In this document: in pieces, positions 53,505-63,745 of the stretch | Layout: each line of letters starts with the position of its first letter | Numbering within the stretch: position 1 is the first letter of the stretch | DNA from: Diplonema japonicum | Lineage: Eukaryota > Euglenozoa > Diplonemea > Diplonemida > Diplonemidae | Direction of reading: 5' to 3' | DNA: 64,000 bases | Assembly (NCBI GenBank): GCA_964019335.1 | Contig: OZ025668.1 | Coordinates: 186,001-250,000, forward strand | The notes under the pieces: generated by a model | Database searches by the model: none | What the model saw: the letters and a program-made list of their open reading frames with translations, nothing else | Told to the model about the DNA's origin: nothing | Translations under genes and position numbers: made by a program

Positions 53505-55722
53505 CCCCGAGTCCAATTGAGTATTGCAGTGAAGGGAATCTTGAAGATAAGTAAGATTTGCAGAGCTGCACAAGGAATTGGGTCCCTCCCGGACAAGGTT
53601 CGTGTGGTAGGTAAAAAAAAAAAAAATAATAATAAATAATAAGAAGAAGAAACACACAGAAGGAATATAAAAAAAAAAAGGGAAAACAAAAAAAAAAATA
53701 GAACGCATGAGAGGGAAGGCGTCACAAACCTGTCGGAAGATTTCTTTTTGATACTTACCAAGCAAGAAAAAAAAAAAAAAGAAAAAAAAAAAAAACACCT
53801 CGTTGTGTTGGGGAAAAAAAAAACTTTTTTCGGCCACCTCTGAGGAAAAAAATTTCATGAACTTTTTTTTTTTTTTTTATTTCCTACCCGGGTCGAGTGA
53901 ATTCTGTTCCAGAGCTGCCGAAAAAAAGCTTGCGTCGCCTTCCCAAAGCCACGGTACCCTTGACAATCTATATCTGTGCTTACAGCATGGCCTCCTACTA
54001 GGGGGGAAAAAAAAATTCAATCATCATTTGATCGGAACCAGCAGGAGGGGGGTAGCGCCACCATCAAGGGAGGGCGGCCCTCCTTTCGGTATAGGGGGGA
54101 GGGAAAAAAAAAAAAAGAAAAAAAAAAAAGGAGGAAGCCCTTTTTATTTTTTTTTTATTTTTGATATTTGTTTGAAAAAAAAAAAGCTTCCGTCCCTTGC
54201 AAAACCCCTCCCCCCCCCCGTCCTATCATGCTGCAACCCCTTATCGAAGCTAAATATATTTCTCTCCTTGCATCGATAGCCACAGTACACAGGGTCACCC
54301 GATACCCACGGGTTTCTATTTACAATCGGGTTTTAATTGACAAACGGCCTGTTTTCTAACTGGGATCGATTTATCAAACCGATCATTAATCAAGATAAAC
54401 TCATCATTAACCCGACTGTGGTCGAAAATCTAAAATTTCTCGGGTCGGGTTTCAAAAACCCGAAGGTGATCGGTCAACCCTGGATACTATGGATAGCAGT
54501 AGAAAAGGGGAAAAAAAAAAAAGAAAAAAAAGTTTTTTTTTTTTTTTTAGTGGAAAATAGAAAATGGAGGAAAGGTGGCACGAAAGAGGGGTACATATAA
54601 ATATTTGGGGGAGGGGGAAAAAAAAATTGTATTTTGCCTTGCTTTCCGAGAAAACAATAAGAAGGTAAGGGGAGTAAAAAAAAAAAAAAAAGAAGAAAAA
54701 AAAAAAAAAAAAGCCCACAGTACGCACACAGCCAGTAATAATGGTTTCGGCAGACAGGTTTATTTTATTATATGGTACCTCTCTCAGTTTCCCATTTTCT
54801 TTTTTTTTTCTTCTTCTTCTTTCTCCCCCTTTTCCCTTTTATTGCGTTTTATCTTCTTTGCTTCTTTAAGAACACCCCCCCCCCCCCCCCCCCCTTGTCC
54901 ATTTCTTTTTTATCTCCCTCCTCCTCCCGCCCCGTGCTTAACCATACAACCATAAAAAAAATAGGAAGAGCAAAAAAAAAAAAAAAAAGCAAGGAGAAGG
55001 AAAAAGGACGAAAAAAAAAAGAACTTTACACAGGAATGAGTCCTTCCCTTCCCTGTATTTTCTTTAAGAGAAAGTGGTAGGGTGTAAACCTCCGCTCTGG
55101 CTTTGGGGGGGAGAAGGACGTGCCTGGTATTTTCTTATTCTTTTTCTTTTTCTTCTGCTTTTGATAGAAGGTAGGGTAGATGCCTTGGTGATAGTACAGA
55201 AAGAGAAATACTGTAAGGTTCAAAAATGCCTGGCTGACAAAAATCCCAAAAAAGCTCCTTTTCAGTGACCTTCAATAAGAACTCCCTGAATAGAAAAATG
55301 GGCATTTTTTTCATTTTACAATAAATCGCTTGTGAAGCAGTGTAACAAAAAAAAAAAAAAAGAAGAAGGGAAAAAAAAAAAAAAAAAAACAAAGAAAATA
55401 TAATATCAATACACGCAAGAAGAAATGGATTTTGCCGTAAAAAAAAAAAAAAGAAAGAAACAAAAGAAGAAGAAAACCAACTACTTCGCCCCCAGAACAA
55501 GCAATTGTGACACCTAAAAAAAAAAAAAGAAAAAGAAGAAAAACAAAATAATCTTTTAATGACCTATGCTATTCTTTTCTTTTTTCTCTTTTTTTTTTTG
55601 TTCGCACGAGTATAAGAAAAATTTAAGGGGAATAAAAAAAATTTAAAAAAAAAAAAAATCTGCTTAAAGTCTTTCTGCTCGACACGACCGCGCATAAGGT
55701 TGGTTCAAATTCTTTCTTTTTT
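53505..55722. other. 2.2-kb low-complexity spacer
   Basis: Mostly A, T and C homopolymers (for example C run at about 54875-54893). The only structured part is an imperfect inverted repeat at about 54293-54484: CAGGGTCACCCGATACCC against GGTGATCGGTCAACCCTG. CAGGG ends recall hAT elements, but no target duplication is seen. No gene. Confidence 0.5.
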
Positions 55723-55914
55723 CATAGCCTGCACGTTATAACGCAAGCATAACGTTATCAAATTGATATTTTAAAACACCCGGTATCAAATACCATAACG
55801 CAAAAAAGGGCCCATAATCTTATTACGTACCCGTTATTTTAACGATATCGAATTAAATAACGTTATTTTAATCGGTGAAATATTAAAATAACGTTATTTT
55901 ATTCGTGCAAATAT

Positions 55915-56021
55915 ATGAGTTAAAGGAAGTCTTTGTGAGACGCCCCCTTGTTCTCATCTTCTACCTGCACCTATCCCCTTTCAGCAGCGGTTTCTCCTCC
56001 TTTGGTGGTCTTGCCGGCCTT
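55915..56021 (-). mobile_element. Retroposon tail insertion flanked by CAAATAT duplication
   Basis: A 107-bp copy of the repeat at 2165-2275. It retains the last 15 codons of the endonuclease frame with its TAG stop and the 3' flank. It is flanked by CAAATAT at 55908-55914 and 56022-56028, a likely 7-bp target-site duplication, nested inside the inverted-repeat element. Confidence 0.7.
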
Positions 56022-56811
56022 CAAATATTAAAATAACGTTATTTAATTCAGGCAAATATTACCAAGACCATTTTCAATTTCTTTTTTTCAAAAACCCTAT
56101 TTTGACGATCTGAGCCCATTCCGACCTCCAAAACCCAAAATAGAGCCCTATTTAAGGCTTTAGATGCAGTTTTGAGAAAATTGGGTTTTCGGACTTGTAA
56201 TCAATATGGGTCAGGGTCGATTCTCTACCCATATTTCAGGCAAAAAAAAAACCCATGTATGATATGAATCCGTCCAGAAAGAATGTGTTCAACAGCTTTT
56301 CGGGAAAATAATCCTTTTCTATGTCGTTTCGATACTCTAGTGGGTCGGCTTTGTGTATCTGGGGCCCCCGGGAGACGAATAGAAGGGTTGTAATGAGTAT
56401 GGTTTCAATGCTCGCCTCCCATTTTAATTTTATTGACTTTTGATGTCGCTCCTAGTTAAAATTTAAACATGAAGGGAGGGAAACTGGTAAAAAGGTGGTC
56501 TCAATTTTAGTGCCATGCGGTAGTTTTCTCTGGAATATCCGCACCAGCACTAAAGAGAGTCCTTGTCTCCAGACGTTCCTGCCACCACGGACTTACCCTC
56601 TGCTTACGATGCAGCGAACAAAGCGCTGTTCCCTCATGCATCTCATGCATCGTCTGGAGTCCCACTGACTCGGGAATCTCTTCTAAGTACTTTCTGGGGG
56701 TAGCCATGCCTTCCAAACACCCACAAGTACCCCTCTAGCTCTCTCTTAGCCTCTTATCCCTCCCTGTGCATTCTTGAAACAGCGTCTTCTCATTCTCCAA
56801 ATTTTCACCGA

Positions 56812-56862
56812 TTAAAATAACATAAAATAACATAAAATAACATAAAATAACATAAAATAACG
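56812..56862. repeat. (CATAAAATAA)n tandem repeat
   Basis: About five 10-bp units, inside the inverted-repeat element. Confidence 0.75.
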
Positions 56863-57131
56863 CTTCGGATGTTAAGTTACCCATGTTCATGGTCTCCAAA
56901 AATCATATTTCGTGTTTCTGGACCCCATCTCGACATCTGCGGGGGTATAGAGGACCTCGGCGTGCCCAGGCCAATTTTGCACCATTTAAATACCCGAACC
57001 GATTAAAATACCCGATTGGTATCGGTATAACGTGCAGGCTATGTTTTAAAAAAAAAAGGGGGGGGGGGATTGATTTTGTGGTTCTTTTTTTTTTTCCCCT
57101 TTTTTTTTCCCCCTGAAGTTACTGTAAATGT

Positions 57132-57151
57132 CTTCTTCTTCTTCTTCTTCT
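57132..57151. repeat. (CTT)n microsatellite
   Basis: About six to seven units followed by a T run, immediately 3' of the RING gene on its strand. Confidence 0.7.
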
Positions 57152-57278
57152 TTTTTTTTTTTTTTCCCCCGTTTTCTTTCATTATTTTCATTTCTTTTAC
57201 TGAGAAATAATTAAAAAAAAAAAATATATCCCCCCCTTTTTTTATTATATAAAACAACACATCATCCCATCAAAGTAC

Positions 57279-59318
57279 TCAATCACTGTCAGTGACAACA
57301 TGAGGGGGCTGCCCATCACACATATCACAAGTCCCATGTTCAGGAGGGTTTACATATGTGCAAGCAGGGCAGGACCATTCCACAGTGGGAGGACGCACAC
57401 GGACAGTTTCCATTTCAGTAAGCAGCCCAATCCAGTTACGTTGCGTAGGGAAATCCACCGTGACGAGTTCACGGGTACGCTCTACAGCAGTGACAACCCC
57501 TATATCAGTCTTCTTAATCCTCCCCCATGCGAAACGCGGTGTCACAACAGAAGGTTTCACCCTGATGTGCGCCCCCACACGGACACGCTTTGGGGACGAT
57601 GCTGGAGAGGATGCAGCAGATGGAACATCTTCAACAGGAGCTTCCTCAACAACTTCCATATCCGGTTGATATCCCTTCCAATCATGGTGACGAGGGAAGG
57701 ACACCTGGCATGTCAGGTTACCATCGTTGCTGGCTGTCACAATACCTACATCTCCAGGGGATACATTTCCCCATTGGTATTTTGGAGTGGGAACCTCTGC
57801 TTTAACGCGGACCTTCATGCCAACAACCAGTCTGGGAGGATCGTCAACACCAGGGCGGAGGACGTTTTCCATTACGTATACGAAAGTGCCTCTTGGGAGC
57901 TTCACTTTTACTTTTCGTTCCTGCGGCATAACCACAACGATCTTTCCTACTTTTCCGCATGTTGCGTCCATTGATGAGACCCAGTTGGACCTGTCGTCTT
58001 GCTGTTGTTTTGCGCGGGCAAGGTCGCGGAGGACTTGAACCTCGTCACCGACCTGCCATGGTTTGTAAGTGTCCAGGTATGCCGGGACTTTTTCAAGCTC
58101 CGGGAGACACCCCCTCCAGTTCGGATGTTTCGCAAAGTCCACCCTTGCTGTGTTTGTAATACGGTCTATAGACCGAATGGTCCCAATGTCGCCAGGGCGG
58201 ACCCTGCCCCATTTGTACCTTGGTGTTCCGATCTCCGACATTATCCTAACACGCATCCCCACCTCTAGAGGAGGCTTTGCGCACAGCGGGTCGATGCTGT
58301 TCGCCCGCGATTTACTATTTTTCGGGGTTGTCAAAGCGGTGGTCACCCTCGACTTAAACCTCGGATCCTCCGCAAGGCTTGCGCACAAGGTGTCGCTCAG
58401 CCCCCTCGGCTCCAAAAACTGTTTCTTCGTAATGACATTCGGGTTCTCCATGTCGAAAAGACACCATATATTCTCCACAAGCTCCATGGCTTCCGATTCG
58501 TCTGACTGTAATGTTGTGGCGACTGCCCTGGAAACCTGCTCTTTGGTAAGCTCGTCCTTGCCTTCGACATCCCAGTGTTGGAACCAACCGATGGGGTCTT
58601 CTGGAAGAAATGGTGGGATCTTCTTGCAAATCGCGTTAATTAAGGTGTTGATGCTGTCCTTCTTCACATAACCGGTGTCGTCGGGGTCCCATGTTAACCA
58701 GTTTTCTTGCAGGATTTCATATAACATGTTAATTTCGATGTCGATGGTTGTTGCGACAGCGTCGACTGCGTCCTCTTTGGAGAGCTTCCCTTGCTGGCTG
58801 TAGTCCATTACTGCGAACCACTCCCGGGGTTTTAGTTTGGGGTTTGGGACTTCTTTCACACCGTCGAATTCAGACCTGCAGTTTGGGCATGTTTTGATGA
58901 CGGAGTCGGTGTAGAAGGTTTGGACCTTTTCGCCGTAGCCCTTACCATCGACTGACCTTATTCGTTGAGCGCAGTGCATATGGAAGTAGTGCCGGCAAAC
59001 TCGTTGGGATGATTTTGTGAGGCAGCATATCGGTGCTAGCTCGACATCGCTCAGAGCTTCCAAGCAAATAACGCATTCGTTGTTGGTGTCATGTGCCTTT
59101 GGGCTTGCGTATGGGCTCTGGCTGCTGGTCGGTGACGCGTTCATTTCTGTTCTTGGTGATGCGTCAGCGGACTCCACCTCCAGTGGGGTCGACGCGCGTG
59201 CACCGAGTTCTTCATCCTTCTCATCCCTGTCGTCTGTTTCAACGAAATTCTGGTTCGGGATCTCTACCGTTGGGGTCCCCCTGCTGGTGGCCTTGTTCAG
59301 CAACCCTCTTCTCTTCAT
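57279..59318 (-). CDS. RING finger protein with EF-hand-like region, HERC2/MIB-type repeats and RanBP2 zinc finger
   Basis: 679 aa from the ATG at 59318 (MKRRGLLNKATSRG). The upstream open frame is homopolymer-derived. A Ser/Pro-rich N-terminus precedes the RING at about 82-147 (CVIC..CRHYFHMHC..CPNC), which suggests E3 ubiquitin ligase activity. Residues 155-275 hold helix-loop-helix units with EF-hand-like acidic loops (DYSQQGKLSKED, DPDDTGYVKKD, DVEGKDELTKE). These depart from the calcium-binding consensus at several positions. Three or four repeats of the pattern VGMxVRV..TPKYQWGxVxxGDVGxV (about 330-630) resemble those of MIB, HERC2 and plant KEG. A C-terminal WSCPACTYVNPPEHGTCDMC (about 640-660) is a RanBP2-type zinc finger, often ubiquitin-binding. 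The domain order recalls KEG-like ligases without kinase or ankyrins. Confidence 0.9.
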   Translation of the reverse strand: MKRRGLLNKATSRGTPTVEIPNQNFVETDDRDEKDEELGARASTPLEVESADASPRTEMNASPTSSQSPYASPKAHDTNNECVICLEALSDVELAPICCLTKSSQRVCRHYFHMHCAQRIRSVDGKGYGEKVQTFYTDSVIKTCPNCRSEFDGVKEVPNPKLKPREWFAVMDYSQQGKLSKEDAVDAVATTIDIEINMLYEILQENWLTWDPDDTGYVKKDSINTLINAICKKIPPFLPEDPIGWFQHWDVEGKDELTKEQVSRAVATTLQSDESEAMELVENIWCLFDMENPNVITKKQFLEPRGLSDTLCASLAEDPRFKSRVTTALTTPKNSKSRANSIDPLCAKPPLEVGMRVRIMSEIGTPRYKWGRVRPGDIGTIRSIDRITNTARVDFAKHPNWRGCLPELEKVPAYLDTYKPWQVGDEVQVLRDLARAKQQQDDRSNWVSSMDATCGKVGKIVVVMPQERKVKVKLPRGTFVYVMENVLRPGVDDPPRLVVGMKVRVKAEVPTPKYQWGNVSPGDVGIVTASNDGNLTCQVSFPRHHDWKGYQPDMEVVEEAPVEDVPSAASSPASSPKRVRVGAHIRVKPSVVTPRFAWGRIKKTDIGVVTAVERTRELVTVDFPTQRNWIGLLTEMETVRVRPPTVEWSCPACTYVNPPEHGTCDMCDGQPPHVVTDSD

Positions 59319-59331
59319 TTTATTTTTTTTT
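59319..59331 (-). promoter_or_regulatory. A-rich leader abutting the RING gene start codon
   Basis: Minus strand reads A10, T, AAA, TG: the ATG is embedded at the end of an A-rich run, as for NOL10 and the reticulon gene. Confidence 0.4.
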
Positions 59332-59563
59332 TCCGGTGTTCTTTTCTTTTCTTCTTTTTTTTTTTTCTCGTCTTCCCCCTCTCCTCCACCACCCCTCCCC
59401 TCTTTTTTTTTTTGGTTTTTCTTTTTAAAAAATTCAAGAGAAAAAAAAATAAAAAAAAATATATATAGGGGAAGAGAGGGAGGGAAGTACAATAACAATT
59501 TTATATGAAACAAAAAAAAAGAAAGGGGGAAAAAAATGGGGGGGTCCTTTTTTTTTTATTGTC

Positions 59564-60073
59564 TTACGTGCGTTGCAAGGTTGCTAACACGGCACCTCGA
59601 AGGTCTGGAAAAGAAAGTTTGGCCGCACTGCGGTGACGCTCGACGTGGCGAAGCAACAATGGGAGGTTTGGGAAATGCCTGCGGAAGAAAGGATCGCATC
59701 GCAGGGCCCTACGAAGATCGGGAATTGCTGCTGCCCCTGTGTGAGTCATGTCGCATGCTGTGAAGACCTCCCTCGTGTGGCGCAGTACCTCTGCTATATA
59801 GTCCTTGAGAGGATCAGGTAAAGGCGGTGGGCTGCACTCTTCCATAAGCGTCTCTGAAATACTCCCCTCACTCCCTTCGTCCGCCTCAAGCCAACCCTCC
59901 CACACTCTGACTCTCTTTTCCCTTTCTGCGACCTTCTTCTCCCTCTCCTTTACCTCCTCTGCTTTCTTCAGCCAGTATGAATAACCACCGTCCTCTTCCA
60001 TTTGGCGTATCTTGTCCTTTAGCCTTAAAATCTCATCGAGAGCTTCCTGCAGTTGTGGGTCGAAACCCTCCAT
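59564..60073 (-). CDS. Small coiled-coil protein, unknown function
   Basis: 169 aa. Residues 8-75 form a strongly charged heptad-like coiled coil (LDEILRLKDKIRQMEEDGG, then KKAEEVKEREKKVAEREKR). A Pro-rich hinge (SPPPLPDPLKD) follows. The C-terminal part (VFTACDMTHTGAAAIPDLRRAL, then AKLSFPDLRGAVLA) looks like a pair of EF-hand-type helices without proper calcium loops. It may be a cytoskeletal or flagellar adaptor; that is a guess. Lies about 245 bp upstream of the RING gene start. The ATG at 60073 is preceded by ATATATAAACAAACACACA. Confidence 0.7.
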   Translation of the reverse strand: MEGFDPQLQEALDEILRLKDKIRQMEEDGGYSYWLKKAEEVKEREKKVAEREKRVRVWEGWLEADEGSEGSISETLMEECSPPPLPDPLKDYIAEVLRHTREVFTACDMTHTGAAAIPDLRRALRCDPFFRRHFPNLPLLLRHVERHRSAAKLSFPDLRGAVLATLQRT

Positions 60074-61526
60074 TGTGTGTTTGTTTATATATTCTTCGGT
60101 CCCCCCCCCCTTATTTTTTTGTAGAAACAGGAAGATTATTACTTTACGTACTTAAAGAGAAAAAAAAATGAAATCGTTTTTCTTTTTTTTTTTCTCTTTT
60201 TTTTTTTCCTTCATCTCGGATCCAAAAAAAAAAAAAAAAAAAACTTTTGTAACAGGTTGTGGTGGTAGTGGTGGTGGGGGGGTTTTGAAGGAACAAAGGG
60301 GTGAGAGATTTTTCATCATTCTTATTCTTCTTTTTGTTTTCTTCATTTTCTTTTTGCTTTTCTTTCCTCTGTGGTGCTCAGTACATATGATGATAAAAAA
60401 AAGGAGTTGGCTGCTGTTTGTGTGTGTGTGTGTGTGTGCAGAAAATGCACTCGAGCCTTGTACTTTTTTTCTTCTTTTTTCCTTCCTGTTCGTTCCATGA
60501 TCTTTCTTAAAGTGGGAGAGGAGAAAAAAAGAGGTGAAGGAAATCACAATTTATAAAAAAAAAAAAAGGAGGGAGAGATCCTGGTTCTTCTTTTTTCTCT
60601 CACTCCCCCCCCTTTTTTTTAAACCCTATCAAAAGGCCTGGTGTGGCGCAAACCACCTGCATCTGATCTAGAGGGAAAAAGGAGGGGGAAACGGGAAGAA
60701 TAAGATAATGACTTGAGCCCATCACGAAGAAATGGGGAAAAACATATGATGATGAAACAAGAGCCTCAAACCACGTGGGACCATGTGGGAAAAAAAAAAA
60801 AATAATAAATAAATAAAGATCAATAAAAAATTTGGAGTTACTCCTGCTGGAATCCAACCCAATAGGCTGTTGGAAGTATAATATGGCACAAGGAGCTAAA
60901 CACTTTTTTTCTTTTTTTTTTTCCATCAGAAAAACTTTATTTTTTTTTTTAAACTTTTGCTTTTTTTTTTTTTTTTTTTACCGCGGGGCAGTTTCGCAAC
61001 AATAAATAACAAATAAAATAACAAAGCCTTCTCGTCAAAAAGTTTTTCAATTGGTCTTTTTAAAAAAAAAAATAAGAACGAACCCATGGGGACACAGTTT
61101 TATCAGGGCTATTCAATTATTTTCCCCCTCTTTTTTTTGCACACTTATCCCCCCTCTTATTTCTTTTTAATAAGAGGTATTTTCCCAGCACATCAGTCAG
61201 ATACCAAGACTCGAAATCAGATGTTCTGGTGGTGGTGGTGGTGGTGGTGGTGGTGGGGGGGGGGGGGGGGGGGGTGAAGTTCGATAAACGAACAACAAAA
61301 CTAACTCGTGAAAATGTCATTCAAAATAAAATAAAACTCGGTGGGGGGGGAGGATGAAATTAAGAACCTTTCAATGCGGCATATGTGTAATGGCAACGGA
61401 GCAACGGGGTGGGGTGGAATGGGGAGAGCTCAAAAAAAAAAAAAATTATTTTGAAAATCAATTGGAATCTTTTTTTTTTTTTTTTTTTTTTTAAACTTTT
61501 TTTTTTTTACTATAAAACAATGGAAA

Positions 61527-61566
<40 letters not shown>

Positions 61567-61586
61567 GATCAAAAAAAAAAAAAAAT
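60074..61586. other. 1.5-kb low-complexity spacer
   Basis: T, A and G homopolymers, a (TG)n microsatellite at 60418-60438 and a (TGG)n plus G run at 61226-61274. Open frames are low-complexity only. No gene seen. Confidence 0.6.
61226..61274. repeat. (TGG)n microsatellite running into a G run
   Basis: Nine TGG units followed by about 20 G. Strong G-quadruplex potential on the plus strand. Confidence 0.75.
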
Positions 61587-63283
61587 CTAAGTACTGACCG
61601 GTCCGTTAGTTTGGGGGGAAACACCTAACGGGGACTTCGCAGTGCCTGCAGCCGGACTTGCTGAAGGGACCTGGATCGGGGAAGGTCCAGGAGACTTCAC
61701 GAAATTGTTGGACGGGGAAGGGGAGGGAGAGGGAAGAGGCCTGCCCCTACCTGCGGGGAACCCACTGTGCTCAGTTTCCAGCGGGCCCCTACAGTGCTGT
61801 ACTAGCTCAGAACCCCGAAGAGCCAACTTAGCAGGTTGCTTCCCAAAGGACAAGTTCGACAATGGAGGGGTGGCCAGCGCACGCAGCGGCCTGTTCATTG
61901 GCGTCGGCACCTTTAAAGGCGCATAAGAGGGCGTGGAGGCGTTCTTCTTAACAATAGTAACCTCCTTCTGGTAGTCCCATCTCACATGGTACCTGTTGCA
62001 CAGCTTCTTTATGTACTGAGCTCCTTCAACAGACTTCGGCAGCACCAGCTCCCTGTTCTCAGACGACATAAACGTACGAAACTGCAAATCGAGCACACGC
62101 TCTTCGGTCTCCATGTCAGGCTCCTCGTCAGGAAGCGGGACATAAGTCGTAGGTTGCGGGGGAGGGGACTTCCCTTCAGGCGGTGCCTCTAGAGAGATAC
62201 CCCTTGCTGGACCGTCGGTTTTGGCTTGCTTGTGCTTGAATTCCACACGGACCTTTTTTTTTTTTTTTTTTTCCCCTTATTTTATACTTTTCTCCCATGC
62301 ATCACAAGCTGGTCCAACTGGTACCGTCCCTTCTCAGCTTCGGTTCGGGATGGGAACTTCACGAAGGCGATCCCCTTGAACATCCCCTTCTCATCATGGT
62401 AGTATCTGATGTACGTGGGACGGCAAGCCATGCGTGTCTTTTTTTTTTTTTTTTTTTTTTTTTAATAGTTTTGTCCATTACCATTTCGTCCATTAAGGTC
62501 TCGTGTTTGAGCTGGAACGGGAGGTTCTTCAGAACCAGCGTGGAGTGCGCTGTGGTCTTCGGTGCGTCTAGGGAGTGCACGGTGTGGGCAAAGTTGAAAG
62601 CTCTCGTCTTCAAGGCACCCCTTCCGGAGTCCGCGTCACCCCATGTCTTCGTGTGCAGCACGACAGTCACCCTTAGGTCCTCAGTGCCGCTGGGTTTTTT
62701 TTTGTTCCTCTTTTTTTTTTTTCCCCTCTAACATACATGGTAACCGGGTGAGAGTTAAAACTCCCAAGGCCAAAGCTGTCGTTTTCTAACTCCTTCTGGA
62801 CAGGCTGGTGCGGGGGGATGTAGAAGTGGTGAAGCACCCGGACTTTTTCCTTTTTTTTTTTTCTTTCTTTTTTTTTTTACCCAAACCTCCTGCAGCGCCT
62901 GCAGAATAGGGCCTACGACGCCTTGTTCGGTCCCAGGGTTGCGGATGGGCACCGTGAAGTGGACAACAACACCAGGCTGAGCTTCCACTCGGTCATCTCT
63001 CTTAGACATTCCACTGCTGCTGTTTGGAGTTGGCCGCTTCTGCTTCATGAAACTGTCAATAGGCGGAGTGCCCCTGTCAGGAGTGCCTCTTCGAAAGCTA
63101 CGGGGTGTTGTGAAGAAAGTGTGGGAAAAAAAAAAAAAAAAAACCATACTCGCCATTACTCCTCCACGAGGAAACTTCCATGTGCGGCCTAGCCGACCCC
63201 CCGCTGCCTGGTATCGCGACAGGCGCACTGCCGTTGTCTACCCCGTTGCTAGGGGGTGTCTTCTTTACAAGTTCTGTAAGCAT
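61587..63283 (-). CDS. Six-exon RNA-binding protein with RRM and R3H-like domain
   Basis: 495 aa assembled from exons 63150-63283, 62881-63097, 62737-62849, 62482-62689, 62288-62437 and 61587-62252. The five GT-AG introns are 52, 31, 47, 44 and 35 bp, and all phases agree (1488 nt in total). An N-terminal low-complexity region is followed by a beta-rich segment (VVVHFTVPIRNPGTEQ, VTVVLHTKTWGD). The RRM lies at about 200-280, with RNP2-like STLVLKNLPF in exon 4 and RNP1 KGIAFVKF in exon 5. Exon 6 supplies its last strand (VRVEFK) and an R3H-like domain (FRTFMSSENRELVLPKSV, then LCNRYHVRWDYQKE, about 315-365) with a Pro/Ser-rich tail. RRM plus R3H recalls the fungal Pin4/Cip1 type of post-transcriptional regulators. 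Without splicing the RRM is cut in two places. Confidence 0.85.
62253..62287 (-). other. 35-bp intron 5 of the RRM gene
   Basis: GTATAAAATAAGGGG followed by an A run and AG. Phase 0. It contains an in-frame TAA. Splicing restores HGRK-VRVEF, the last RRM strand. Confidence 0.82.
62438..62481 (-). other. 44-bp intron 4 of the RRM gene
   Basis: GTAATGGACAAAACTATT then an A run and AG. Phase 0. Splicing joins TLMDEM to TRMACRPTYIRYY within the RRM. Confidence 0.82.
62690..62736 (-). other. 47-bp intron 3 of the RRM gene
   Basis: GTATGTTAGAGGGG, two A runs, then CCCAG. Phase 2, joining HPVT-I-GTEDLRVT. Confidence 0.78.
62850..62880 (-). other. 31-bp intron 2 of the RRM gene
   Basis: Begins GTAAAAAAAA and ends AAAAG, being A with only a few G. 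Phase 0, joining QEVW to EKVRVLHHF. At 31 bp it is close to the shortest spliceosomal introns known. Confidence 0.72.
63098..63149 (-). other. 52-bp intron 1 of the RRM gene
   Basis: GTATGG, a T run, then CCCACACTTTCTTCAC and ACCCCGTAG. Phase 2. The only intron here with a conventional pyrimidine tract. Confidence 0.8.
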
Positions 63284-63745
63284 CTTTTGTTTTTTCTCTC
63301 CGTTTTTCTTTTTTTTTTCAATAATAACCTCCTGCTTCCTTTTTTTTTTTTTGCGATAGATTCTTCTTTTTTTTTTTTTCTTCTAAGGAAAAGAAAACAA
63401 ACTAAAGAATAAAGAGAGAGGAAGAAAAATATATATGGAGATGTTCAGGTTTTTTTTTTTTTCTTTTTGTTGTTCCATGGTTTTAAATCTTTTATTTTCT
63501 TTTATTTGCTGCTTTTTCTGTTCAATTCAAAGGGAAAAAAAAAAACAGCAAAAACATAAAAGGGGGGGGTAGAGAAAGAAAAGAAATACGAGTCAAACAC
63601 GCTCTATTTTGAAACGAGAGGAAGGAGTCACGCCTTCTTTTTCTTTCAACATGGGTTGTTGAAAGTCAAGCCACGTGACGATAAAGGGGCATTAGCTTTT
63701 TTATTTTTATTTTTTTTTGATTTCCCATCTCTGACACCTGGGATC
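63284..63745. other. Spacer upstream of the RRM gene
   Basis: T- and A-rich, with an A-rich leader (A9, G, A5, CGGAGAG, A6, CAAAAG) before the RRM gene's ATG on the minus strand. No gene seen. Confidence 0.55.

Larger units (their letters stand above)
55723..57043. mobile_element. 1.3-kb element with perfect 18-bp terminal inverted repeats
   Basis: CATAGCCTGCACGTTATA at 55723-55740 is exactly mirrored at 57026-57043. The interior holds several copies of the palindrome TTAAAATAACGTTATTTTA, a nested retroposon tail (55915-56021), a (CATAAAATAA)n tandem at 56812-56862 and about 700 bp of unrecognised sequence with no domain-bearing ORF. Probably a non-autonomous DNA transposon; family unassigned. 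Confidence 0.65.

Noticed and set aside
54293-54484. hAT-type element with CAGGG ends
   Set aside because: The arms match only partly and the flanks show no 8-bp duplication; recorded only as an imperfect inverted repeat.
59319-59513. Extension of the RING protein with Phe/Lys runs
   Set aside because: Derived from spacer homopolymers; MKRRGLLNK at 59318 begins the normal-composition sequence.
62253-62481. Sequencing indels instead of introns in the RRM gene
   Set aside because: Indels would not each start with GT, end with AG, remove in-frame stops and restore phase five times in a row.
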